Notes: generated by a model not told the origin, from the letters alone. Positions 1 through 5,734 are shown, counted from the first letter of the stretch. The stretch: 5,902 bases of DNA from Bacillota bacterium (GCA_023425285.1 JAFACY010000244.1:1-5902); one strand, 5' to 3'. A program made the numbers and translations.

Positions 1-678
1 CAATGGAGAAAAATCATAAACTTAATGGGATATGAATGGTCGGAAGATTGTGTTCATGTAATGTTCGGAACGGTAAGCTTAGAAGACGGCACTTTGTCAA
101 CTCGTAATGGAAGAGTTGTTTTCCTGGAGGATGTTTTAAACAAGGCTATTGAAAAAACTACTGAAATTATAAATGAAAGAAATACCGGCCTGGAAAACAA
201 GGAAGAGGTTGCTAAACAGGTTGGAATCGGAGCTGTTATTTTCCAGGAGCTGTTCAATAACAGAATAAAGGATTACACCTTCTCATGGGAAAAGACCTTA
301 AGCTTCGAGGGTGAAACCGGACCATACGTTCAATACACCTATGCAAGAACCTGCAGCATACTTCGCAAGGCAGAGCAGGAAGTGGATGATAATGTTGATT
401 ATTCAATACTGACAGATAAAGAGGCGTTTAATGTTATCAGAAAATTAGACGGCTTCAAGGTGTCGGTTCTTGGTGCACATGACAAATACGAGCCATTCTT
501 CATAACAAGGTACATTGTTGGACTGGCGCAGGAATTTAATCGTTTTTATCATGAATGCCCGATTATAGTTGAAGACAACGAAATTAAAAAAGCAAGATTG
601 TTATTAACAAAGACAGTAAATACCGTACTGAAAAAGGGTATGGAGTTGTTAGGGATGGAAGCTCCGGAAAGAATGTAG
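1..678 (+). CDS. argS: Arginyl-tRNA synthetase, C-terminal part (5' end outside window)
   Basis: This is the distal part of arginyl-tRNA synthetase, the cytoplasmic class I enzyme that charges tRNA-Arg with arginine using ATP. The frame is open from base 1, so the ATG at 25 is internal; about 225 residues are visible of a protein usually 550-600 long. Seen directly: LSTRNG at fragment residues 32-37 sits where argS proteins carry a KMSKS-equivalent (typically MSTRKG). ETGPYVQYTYAR at about 105-116 is the family signature opening the DALR anticodon-binding domain, and a helical C-terminus with FNRFYHECPI (about 179-188) ends in the typical PERM. The gene stops at TAG 676-678. No hairpin plus T-run follows in the 106-bp gap. 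Codon use looks less AT-biased than in the 1524-5240 operon, as expected for a well-expressed housekeeping gene. Identification is firm; only the upstream catalytic domain is missing. Confidence 0.96.
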   Translation, partial: QWRKIINLMGYEWSEDCVHVMFGTVSLEDGTLSTRNGRVVFLEDVLNKAIEKTTEIINERNTGLENKEEVAKQVGIGAVIFQELFNNRIKDYTFSWEKTLSFEGETGPYVQYTYARTCSILRKAEQEVDDNVDYSILTDKEAFNVIRKLDGFKVSVLGAHDKYEPFFITRYIVGLAQEFNRFYHECPIIVEDNEIKKARLLLTKTVNTVLKKGMELLGMEAPERM

Positions 679-719
679 TATTTTCAACATTCCTCAACAA
701 TACATATCATGTTTCGTCA

Positions 720-748
720 TTGACCTGAAAATAAAGTAAAAATATAAT
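720..748 (+). promoter_or_regulatory. Sigma-A-type promoter for the lytic transglycosylase gene
   Basis: TTGACC at 720-725 and a perfect TATAAT at 743-748 are separated by exactly 17 bp. The predicted start is near 755, giving a ~30-nt 5' UTR that ends in GGTGAT (776-781), a good Shine-Dalgarno match just before the ATG at 785. The promoter lies in the only gap between argS and the downstream gene, so that gene is probably transcribed independently, with possible read-through from argS. Confidence 0.75.
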
Positions 749-784
749 TAAAATGAATAGATTATATAACATAAGGGTGATGAG

Positions 785-1441
785 ATGAAATGTGAAAAAC
801 ACTTGGCAATTCTCCTTGTAATTTGCATGCTGTCATACTACATGATGTTTGACTTAACCACGGTTGCAGAAGCAAGAGATATGTCACAGGATTATGTTGA
901 GCCGGAAAATTTATTTATAAGAGAATCACTTGTATCAAACTTAAAGGATACTTTAACAAATGAAAAAAAGCTGGTGGAATATACACAGCAAATAACGAAC
1001 TTCAGTTATGATGACTGCCTGTTTATTGTGAGGGAATGCAAGGAGAAGGATTTGGACCCGTTTATAGTCTTAGGGGTTATAAAAAGAGAAAGCGACTTCA
1101 ACCCTAAGGCAAAGGGAAAAGCGGGAGAGCGAGGCCTGGGTCAGCTCATGGAGAACACCGCAAGACCGGTTGCCGAAAATTTGGGATATGTGTATGATCC
1201 CGATAAGCTGTTTGACGTCAGGTACAATCTGAAGCTGACCATAACTCAGATAAGCTATCTGTATAATATTTACAATAGGGATATTCACAAGGCTCTCACA
1301 GCATATAACAGAGGTCAGCAGGGCTTGGAAAATTACATGGAAAAAAACGCATCAGGCAATTCAAACCCGGCAGAGAGTGACTATTCACACCGAGTGCTGA
1401 CCTTTGCAACAGAGTATAAGAAATCATTTGATGAAACATAA
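785..1441 (+). CDS. Lytic transglycosylase, SLT/goose-lysozyme-like domain, exported or membrane-anchored
   Basis: Predicted murein lytic transglycosylase: such enzymes cleave the MurNAc-GlcNAc bond of peptidoglycan, leaving 1,6-anhydro-MurNAc ends, outside the membrane. The 218-residue protein begins with a short charged stretch and a hydrophobic segment (about 7-22), followed by an A-E-A site at 28-30 that could be cut by signal peptidase; an uncleaved anchor is also possible. A linker leads to the SLT domain at about 75-212. The likely catalytic Glu is E102 in KRESDFNP; GLGQLM at 117-122 matches the family's G-L-[MG]-Q-[LI]-M block. AYNRG at 173-177 replaces the usual AYNAG, and Y200 in YSHRVL corresponds to the conserved C-terminal Tyr. 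The ATG at 785 is supported by the GGTGAT ribosome site and the promoter at 720-748. It appears monocistronic, with a terminator at 1478-1512. Roles in wall turnover, growth or sporulation cannot be separated from sequence. Confidence 0.88.
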   Translation: MKCEKHLAILLVICMLSYYMMFDLTTVAEARDMSQDYVEPENLFIRESLVSNLKDTLTNEKKLVEYTQQITNFSYDDCLFIVRECKEKDLDPFIVLGVIKRESDFNPKAKGKAGERGLGQLMENTARPVAENLGYVYDPDKLFDVRYNLKLTITQISYLYNIYNRDIHKALTAYNRGQQGLENYMEKNASGNSNPAESDYSHRVLTFATEYKKSFDET

Positions 1442-1451
1442 ATACTTTAAT

Positions 1452-1480
1452 TTGCTTTATAATTTTATTAAATGTATAAT
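1452..1480 (+). promoter_or_regulatory. Candidate promoter for the three-gene operon
   Basis: A perfect TATAAT at 1475-1480 lies 17 bp downstream of TTGCTT at 1452-1457, a weak -35 matching only the TTG. The predicted start is near 1487, about 37 nt before the chosen ATG at 1524. The surroundings are very AT-rich, which helps a real promoter but also makes chance TATAAT matches more likely. The -10 overlaps the left arm of the terminator hairpin at 1478-1512. Confidence 0.5.
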
Positions 1481-1512
1481 AGAATCAAATATATAATTGA
1501 TTCTATTTTTTT
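1478..1512 (+). terminator. Intrinsic terminator after the lytic transglycosylase gene
   Basis: An 11-bp perfect inverted repeat, AATAGAATCAA at 1478-1488 and TTGATTCTATT at 1497-1507, encloses an 8-nt AT-only loop. A run of seven T residues spans 1506-1512. The stem has only two G-C pairs, so it is weaker than a classic terminator, but the perfect arms and the T-run fit Rho-independent termination in an AT-rich genome. It lies 36 bp after the stop at 1441. Confidence 0.65.
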
Positions 1513-1514
1513 GT

Positions 1515-1519
1515 GAGGA
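1515..1519 (+). promoter_or_regulatory. Ribosome binding site that decides the start of the 291-aa gene
   Basis: GAGGA at 1515-1519 lies 4 nt before the ATG at 1524. An in-frame TTG at 1497 is a possible earlier start, but it sits inside the right arm of the terminator hairpin and has no Shine-Dalgarno match, so ATG 1524 is preferred. Confidence 0.7.
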
Positions 1520-1523
1520 ATGC

Positions 1524-2399
1524 ATGCAATCTAAAATATACAGACTATTGATAAATTGTTTTGAAGATAACCTCGGTGATAAAATACCCGGTATGGATTT
1601 GCAATTGTTTTTAATCAGCGTAAAATCTCTCGTGCCCTATGAAGACAAGGTAGGGTGCTTTACAGATATTGAAAGATATAAAAAAGAACTTGGACTGTTT
1701 AAATTATATAAAAACGGTGATGATAAAGTAATAGACAATTATTTTAACAGTAATAATCTGTCAGTTGAAGAGGATAAGCTTTTAGAATCAAAAATATTAC
1801 CGGTTGTAATTACCAATACAATTTGGGACATACAGATAAATGAAGTGTTAAAGATCGTAACAATGTATTCGATTAACAAAAATACATTGTTGGATGCAAT
1901 TATTATTTCTTCTGCAATAGACGTATATTTGAGCAGCAATAATGCAGATTGTGAAATGATAAATGAAATTACAAAAGAAAGAGTAATTGGTTTTTCTCTT
2001 AAGGAATTTGCAGATAAAAATAATATTATTATGGAAAAAACAAATTTTATTGAATTTGAAAAAGAAAGAATTAGGCGATTGACCGGGGATGCTTTATCTG
2101 ACAGAATAAAAAGCTATAAATCAATAAAACATATATTGAACAGCGTGACGATGGAATCGGCAGACTGCGGAAATGAATCTGTACTAAGCAGCTTTTCAGC
2201 ATATTTGCTTAAGCTCAGGAAAGGAATTATCAGTCCGGATAAATTGAAATTACCTGATGCGGATATACCTGAGTTTAAAGAGTTTTTAAAATATCCTTCA
2301 TTCACACATCCATTACTGGGTAAATGCAAGGTGATTAAAAGAGATGATAAGGCAATAGTAATAAGAAACAAATCGGGATTAATAAAGGTGAACATATGA
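1524..2399 (+). CDS. Unrecognised 291-aa protein, first gene of the radical SAM/TPR operon
   Basis: I do not recognise this protein with confidence. It has no signal peptide or clear membrane span and is predicted to be cytoplasmic and largely helical. The start is ATG 1524, served by GAGGA; the frame is also open to a TTG at 1497 that is less credible. Residues about 87-137 form a helix-rich block (ILPVVI, then WDIQINEVLKIV, then LLDAIIISSAIDVYL) that faintly recalls the helical core of ADP-ribosylglycohydrolases. However, the metal-binding GDxxD-type motifs of that family are not visible, so I do not assign it. The C-terminus (about 266-291) looks like a small beta-rich tail with alternating charged and hydrophobic residues. 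Its TGA overlaps the ATG of the radical SAM gene in an ATGA arrangement, so it is probably translationally coupled and functionally linked to it. Codon use is strongly AT-rich, like the two following genes. Confidence 0.85.
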   Translation: MQSKIYRLLINCFEDNLGDKIPGMDLQLFLISVKSLVPYEDKVGCFTDIERYKKELGLFKLYKNGDDKVIDNYFNSNNLSVEEDKLLESKILPVVITNTIWDIQINEVLKIVTMYSINKNTLLDAIIISSAIDVYLSSNNADCEMINEITKERVIGFSLKEFADKNNIIMEKTNFIEFEKERIRRLTGDALSDRIKSYKSIKHILNSVTMESADCGNESVLSSFSAYLLKLRKGIISPDKLKLPDADIPEFKEFLKYPSFTHPLLGKCKVIKRDDKAIVIRNKSGLIKVNI

Positions 2400-4120
2400 A
2401 AATATTATTGGTCACTCTTGATTCAAAGTTCATCCATGCAAATCTTGCCGTAAGATATCTGAAGAAGTATTGTAAGGATGATAATATAGAAATCAAGGAG
2501 TTTACAATAAACCAGAAGCTTGAATACATATTAAACGAAATATTGTCGGCAGATGCCGACTTAATTTGCTTTTCAACATACATATGGAATGTTGAATATA
2601 TAAAGGAAATAGCATACATAATCAAAGAAACAAGCAAGGATGTACGACTCTTATGCGGAGGACCGGAAGTTTCCTTTGAAACAGAAGAATTTATGAAGAA
2701 TGAACCATATATAGATTTCGTTATATCCGGAGAAGGGGAAATTACATTCGGTGAGTTTATTGTGGAATTTTACAAGGACAATCCCGATTACGGAAGTGTA
2801 AAAGGGTTAAGCTACAGAGATAATGACAAAATTGTAATCAATGAAATAAGAGAGCCCGTTTTAAACTTAGACGCGATAAACTATCCCTACGATGAGGAAG
2901 ATAAATTTGACGATAAAATAATATATTACGAATCATCAAGAGGATGTCCGTTCTCATGCAGCTTTTGCATGTCTTCCATTGATAAAAAAATGAGAGTATT
3001 TTCAATGGACAGGGTGAAAAAGGATTTGTCACTGCTATTAAAAACAAATGCGAGACAAATCAAATTTGTGGACAGAACCTTCAATGCCGATTATAAAAGG
3101 TCAATGGAAATAATAGATTTCATTATTGAACATAACATTAGCAACATGACAATCCATTTTGAAATAACTGCAGATATAATAAATGAAGAATTTATTCCCT
3201 TTTTAAAAAAGCTTCCCGTAAATATGTTTCAGTTTGAAATAGGAGTACAATCGTTAAACGAAGCAACCCTGAATGAAATAAACAGGCGTATGGATGTGGA
3301 AAAGCTCTATAAGGTAATAAGTCAGATAAGAGAAAATAACAACATTCATGTTCACCTTGATTTGATTGCAGGGCTGCCATACGAAGACTATGATACATTT
3401 AAAAAATCCTTTGACGGGATTCATAAGCTTAATGCAGAAAAAATACAGCTCGGTTTTTTAAAGGTTTTAAAGGGAACCAAAATCTATAATGACAGATTCA
3501 AGCATGAAATCAAATACAGAAAAGCAGCACCCTACGAAGTAATCTGCACAAAATATATAAACATCAGGGAGCTCTTAAGATTAAAAAACATTGAAGAAAT
3601 AGTTGATAAATATTACAATGAAAAATATTTTGAAAAATCCTTAGGTTATATATTGAATCACATATTTGACAAATCCGCCTTTGAATTTTATGAATCCTTC
3701 AGTGAATATTGGCAGAAAAATGATTTGTACAGGATGTCTCACAGCAGAAAAAAGCTTTACAAAATATTGTTTGATTATATAAAATGTAATGAAATGTTGG
3801 ATGATGAGCTTTTCAATTCCATGCGGTATGACTATGTTTTTAACAATCAGTTTGAAGATTTGCCTGATTATCTGAACAGAAATGCAGAGGAAAAATACAA
3901 GGCTCTCAAAAGATATCTGTCAAATGAAGCATCATTCACAAGTAAGTATTTCGGCGAGTCAAGAAAAAACGAAAAAATAATAAATGAGTTCAGAATAGTT
4001 GATATAAAGGATAAACCAACGTTATTTATATATAAGGATAAAGAAAATATTTTTAACAGATGCAGCACATACATTTTGAATGATTTGATTGGAGAGATAA
4101 ATTATGAACAAAAGAGATAA
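2396..4120 (+). CDS. B12-binding-type radical SAM protein, DUF4080-like
   Basis: Predicted radical SAM enzyme that reductively cleaves S-adenosylmethionine on a [4Fe-4S] cluster. The 574 residues suggest three parts. Residues 1-130 form a Rossmann-like cobalamin-binding-type domain with DSKFIHANLAVRYL (9-22), CGGPEVS (87-93) and ISGEGE (110-115). Residues about 175-375 form the radical SAM core, with the cluster motif C184-PFS-C188-SF-C191, KFVDRTFN (223-230), IGVQS (282-286) and LDLIAGLPYED (321-331). The C-terminal ~190 residues resemble the DUF4080 extension. The order and length fit the B12-binding radical SAM proteins with a DUF4080 tail, whose substrate is not known to me. The canonical base-off cobalamin motif DxHxxG is not seen, so B12 use is uncertain. 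AAAGGTGA at 2384-2391 is a good ribosome site. The start overlaps the upstream gene by 4 nt and the end overlaps the TPR gene by 17 nt, implying co-translation. Confidence 0.9.
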   Translation: MKILLVTLDSKFIHANLAVRYLKKYCKDDNIEIKEFTINQKLEYILNEILSADADLICFSTYIWNVEYIKEIAYIIKETSKDVRLLCGGPEVSFETEEFMKNEPYIDFVISGEGEITFGEFIVEFYKDNPDYGSVKGLSYRDNDKIVINEIREPVLNLDAINYPYDEEDKFDDKIIYYESSRGCPFSCSFCMSSIDKKMRVFSMDRVKKDLSLLLKTNARQIKFVDRTFNADYKRSMEIIDFIIEHNISNMTIHFEITADIINEEFIPFLKKLPVNMFQFEIGVQSLNEATLNEINRRMDVEKLYKVISQIRENNNIHVHLDLIAGLPYEDYDTFKKSFDGIHKLNAEKIQLGFLKVLKGTKIYNDRFKHEIKYRKAAPYEVICTKYINIRELLRLKNIEEIVDKYYNEKYFEKSLGYILNHIFDKSAFEFYESFSEYWQKNDLYRMSHSRKKLYKILFDYIKCNEMLDDELFNSMRYDYVFNNQFEDLPDYLNRNAEEKYKALKRYLSNEASFTSKYFGESRKNEKIINEFRIVDIKDKPTLFIYKDKENIFNRCSTYILNDLIGEINYEQKR

Positions 4121-5240
4121 ATTTTTTGAAGATTTTTATGAAAAGAAACGAAACGACATATCATTTATTACTATAAAAAAGGGAGCATCAATTAATTTTA
4201 AGGACAATACATTCGTATCAGATAAGGAGCTTGACATACCTGTCAGGATTTCCAACTTGCTGAAGGATGTAGAAAGACAAAAAGAAACAGATGGAATTTC
4301 ACTCAATAATATAATAGACGGTATAATATATTTGTTTGGCTCAGATGAAGATTTTAAGCTTTTTGAAGATTACCATAAAATTTTTGAAGCACTGAAATTT
4401 GATATTATACCTTATATAATATACTGCATAAATAAATTTGATGAAAATGAAAACGAAGACGGTGTAGTATACGGCAAGGCATTGGTTAACATCGAAGAAA
4501 ACGAAAAAAGCTGTTTCGTATATGCTTGTGCCTTGGAAAAAATGGGAATGAAATTGTATTCTGACGGTACGGAAGAATTGAGCGGATATTATTTGCAGGA
4601 AGCTAACAAATACTTTGAATATTGTTTAGATTATAATGACCAATTTGCACTTGCACACTACAAGTTAGGATTTTACTATAAAAGAAGCCAGCAATATATC
4701 AAGGCGAAACTCATCTGGGAAAAACATCAGAAATATGATGATGACGCTCTCAGGACAGATGAAATAAGAAACGAACTTATTCAATTGCAGCCATACGTTG
4801 ATTTTGAAAACGGATATAATCTTGTATTGAAGGAACAGCCTGAGAAGGGTTTGGATTTATTGCTTCCTTTAACCAAAACATTCGGCGGCTGGTGGAATTT
4901 ACTTTTCTTTATAGGACTGGCATACAGGATGCTTGGAGAATATGACATAGCAGAAACATATTTTGAAAATGTATTAAAAATAGAAAAAAATCAGAAAGAT
5001 GCCTTGAATGAATTGGGATTATGCAAGCTCTGCAGGGGTAAGTATGTGGAGGCTGCCGAATTGTTTTCGGATTTATTAGGATTTGATCCCGGTAACTGCG
5101 AAGTGTTCTGTAATCGTGCAGTGGCATATATGCAAAATAACCAGTTAGACAGAGCAAAAGAAGATATACAGACTGCGCTGAAAATTAATCCGCATGATTC
5201 GGTTGCATTGAGTATAAAAGCTGAGTTAGATGAAATGTAA
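4104..5240 (+). CDS. TPR-repeat protein, partner of the radical SAM protein
   Basis: A 378-residue cytoplasmic protein with tetratricopeptide repeats, helical hairpins that usually mediate protein-protein contacts. Visible repeats: residues about 181-214 (AHYKLGFYYKRSQQYIKAKL), 262-295 (FIGLAYRMLGEYDIAETYF), 297-330 (ELGLCKLCRGKYVEAAELF) and 331-364 (NRAVAYMQNNQLDRAKEDI). Each shows the W/Y-L-G-Y-A-F-P spacing to some degree; the last is the most canonical, ending in LKINP. The first ~160 residues match no family I know and may hold a specific domain. No signal peptide or membrane segment is visible. The start at ATG 4104 has GGAGAG at 4091-4096, 7 nt upstream, and overlaps the end of the radical SAM gene by 17 nt. 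The natural reading is a scaffold or substrate-presenting partner of that enzyme, which is inference from gene order. No terminator hairpin follows the TAA. Confidence 0.88.
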   Translation: MNKRDKFFEDFYEKKRNDISFITIKKGASINFKDNTFVSDKELDIPVRISNLLKDVERQKETDGISLNNIIDGIIYLFGSDEDFKLFEDYHKIFEALKFDIIPYIIYCINKFDENENEDGVVYGKALVNIEENEKSCFVYACALEKMGMKLYSDGTEELSGYYLQEANKYFEYCLDYNDQFALAHYKLGFYYKRSQQYIKAKLIWEKHQKYDDDALRTDEIRNELIQLQPYVDFENGYNLVLKEQPEKGLDLLLPLTKTFGGWWNLLFFIGLAYRMLGEYDIAETYFENVLKIEKNQKDALNELGLCKLCRGKYVEAAELFSDLLGFDPGNCEVFCNRAVAYMQNNQLDRAKEDIQTALKINPHDSVALSIKAELDEM

Positions 5241-5267
5241 AAAAGAGAAGCGTAAAATGTAAAAAAG
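5233..5267 (+). repeat. Short direct repeat, 13 nt, period 22
   Basis: AAATGTAAAAAAG occurs at 5233-5245 and again at 5255-5267. The first copy includes the stop codon of the TPR gene; the second directly precedes the first rrn promoter. The 22-bp period puts both A-runs on the same DNA face, as expected for curved DNA or an UP-like element, but chance in AT-rich DNA is also plausible. Confidence 0.6.
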
Positions 5268-5271
5268 GGGA

Positions 5272-5300
5272 TTGACAAAGATAATTAAGTGAGCTAAAAT
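5272..5300 (+). promoter_or_regulatory. rrn promoter P1
   Basis: TTGACA at 5272-5277 and TAAAAT at 5295-5300 are exactly 17 bp apart. It lacks the TG extension of the next three promoters. A G falls at 5307, the seventh base after the -10, which is the expected +1. A-rich DNA lies upstream. It is the farthest of four tandem promoters from 16S; its leader would be about 520 nt. Confidence 0.75.
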
Positions 5301-5357
5301 TAAAAAGCATTTATCAGAAAAATGTAAAAATTAGTTGAAAAATAAGTAATAAATTTA

Positions 5358-5386
5358 TTGACAATTAAAAATAGTTGTGATAAACT
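5358..5386 (+). promoter_or_regulatory. rrn promoter P2
   Basis: TTGACA at 5358-5363, a 17-bp spacer ending in TGTGA (a Gram-positive TRTGN extended -10), and TAAACT at 5381-5386. The predicted start is G5393. Upstream A/T tracts at about 5310-5357 look like an UP element. Confidence 0.8.
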
Positions 5387-5395
5387 AACAAAGCT

Positions 5396-5421
5396 GTTAA
5401 ATTCTTGAACAAAGAATTAAC
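5396..5421 (+). other. Hairpin at the 5' end of P2 transcripts
   Basis: GTTAA, a bulged A, then TTCTT (5396-5406) pairs with AAGAATTAAC (5412-5421) around a GAACA loop: ten base pairs with one bulge. It would begin about 4 nt into the P2 transcript and lies just upstream of the P3 -35. No T-run follows, so I do not call it a terminator. Confidence 0.55.
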
Positions 5422-5425
5422 TTGC

Positions 5426-5533
5426 AAAAATTGTCAGTTGACAGAGGACAATGTGTATGTTAAACTGACATTCCTGTCTCAGAAGGATAGGGGTTAGAAA
5501 TAAAAATAAAAAAGTAAAAATTGGCAGTTGACA
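5426..5533 (+). repeat. Duplicated -35 block of P3 and P4
   Basis: AAAAATTGTCAGTTGACA at 5426-5443 and AAAAATTGGCAGTTGACA at 5516-5533 match at 17 of 18 positions, 90 bp apart. The span given runs from the first copy to the end of the second. This suggests that P3 and P4 arose by local duplication, or that the sequence just upstream of the -35 is under selection. Confidence 0.7.
5438..5466 (+). promoter_or_regulatory. rrn promoter P3
   Basis: TTGACA at 5438-5443, a 17-bp spacer ending in TATGT (TRTGN) and TAAACT at 5461-5466. Unlike P1, P2 and P4, the seventh base after the -10 is C (5473), so the start nucleotide probably differs. A GACA/TGTC mini-hairpin (5467-5478) covers the expected start region. 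Confidence 0.78.
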
Positions 5534-5556
5534 ACATCGAGAAGATGTGATAATCT
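5528..5556 (+). promoter_or_regulatory. rrn promoter P4, proximal
   Basis: TTGACA at 5528-5533, a 17-bp spacer ending in TGTGA (TRTGN) and TAATCT at 5551-5556. The predicted start is G5563, giving a leader of about 260 nt before 16S. A-rich DNA (about 5498-5520) precedes it. The 18 nt up to and including the -35 copy those of P3 with one mismatch. Confidence 0.8.
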
Positions 5557-5640
5557 GTTCAAGCTGTCCTCGAGAGACGGAAGCAGCACAACCGAACATA
5601 GACAATAAAACAGCATAAGAAACCTGAAAAGATGCCCTAA

Positions 5641-5679
5641 CCCAATTTTTTCGACCGCAAGGGAGAGAAAAATTGATGG
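5641..5679 (+). other. Leader hairpin A with GCAA tetraloop
   Basis: CAATTTTT (5643-5650) pairs with AAAAATTG (5668-5675), 8 bp. Inside, CGACC (5652-5656), GCAA (5657-5660) and GGGAG (5661-5665) form C-G, two predicted sheared G-A/A-G pairs and two C-G pairs closed by a GNRA loop. CC at 5641-5642 could add pairs with GG at 5678-5679. Confidence 0.6.
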
Positions 5680-5700
5680 TAGGTCATTCGCAACGAATTC

Positions 5701-5734
5701 CCAATTTATGCGACGCAAGGAGCAAATAAATTGG
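5701..5734 (+). other. Leader hairpin B with GCAA tetraloop
   Basis: CCAATTTAT (5701-5709) pairs perfectly with ATAAATTGG (5726-5734), 9 bp. After an AA bulge (5724-5725) the inner part is GCGAC (5710-5714), GCAA (5715-5718) and GGAGC (5719-5723): G-C, C-G, tandem G-A/A-G, C-G and a GNRA loop. This is the same plan as hairpin A, 60 nt downstream. Confidence 0.65.

Noticed and set aside
1458..1463. A second TATAAT upstream of the operon
   Set aside because: No acceptable -35 lies 16-18 bp upstream; expected by chance in such AT-rich DNA.
1497..1523. Nine-codon upstream extension of the 291-aa gene from TTG 1497
   Set aside because: The TTG is in the right arm of the terminator hairpin, has no Shine-Dalgarno match, and the codons run through the T-run. 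ATG 1524 with GAGGA at 1515-1519 fits better.
2838..3398. Minus-strand reading frames inside the radical SAM gene
   Set aside because: They are shadows of a clearly conserved coding frame and their translations resemble no protein family.
5272..5556. Regularly spaced TTGACA repeats as a CRISPR-like array
   Set aside because: The repeats are short promoter hexamers with matching -10 elements, not 23-40-nt conserved repeats with unique spacers.
5417..5718. Minus-strand reading frames across the rrn promoter and leader region
   Set aside because: They cross strong + strand promoters and structured leader RNA, have low-complexity translations and lack convincing ribosome sites.
5641..5734. Leader hairpins as a riboswitch (for example c-di-GMP) or kink-turn
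   Set aside because: The GNRA loops prompted the idea, but the conserved c-di-GMP core is absent. The G-A pairs are not directly next to a three-nucleotide bulge as a kink-turn needs.
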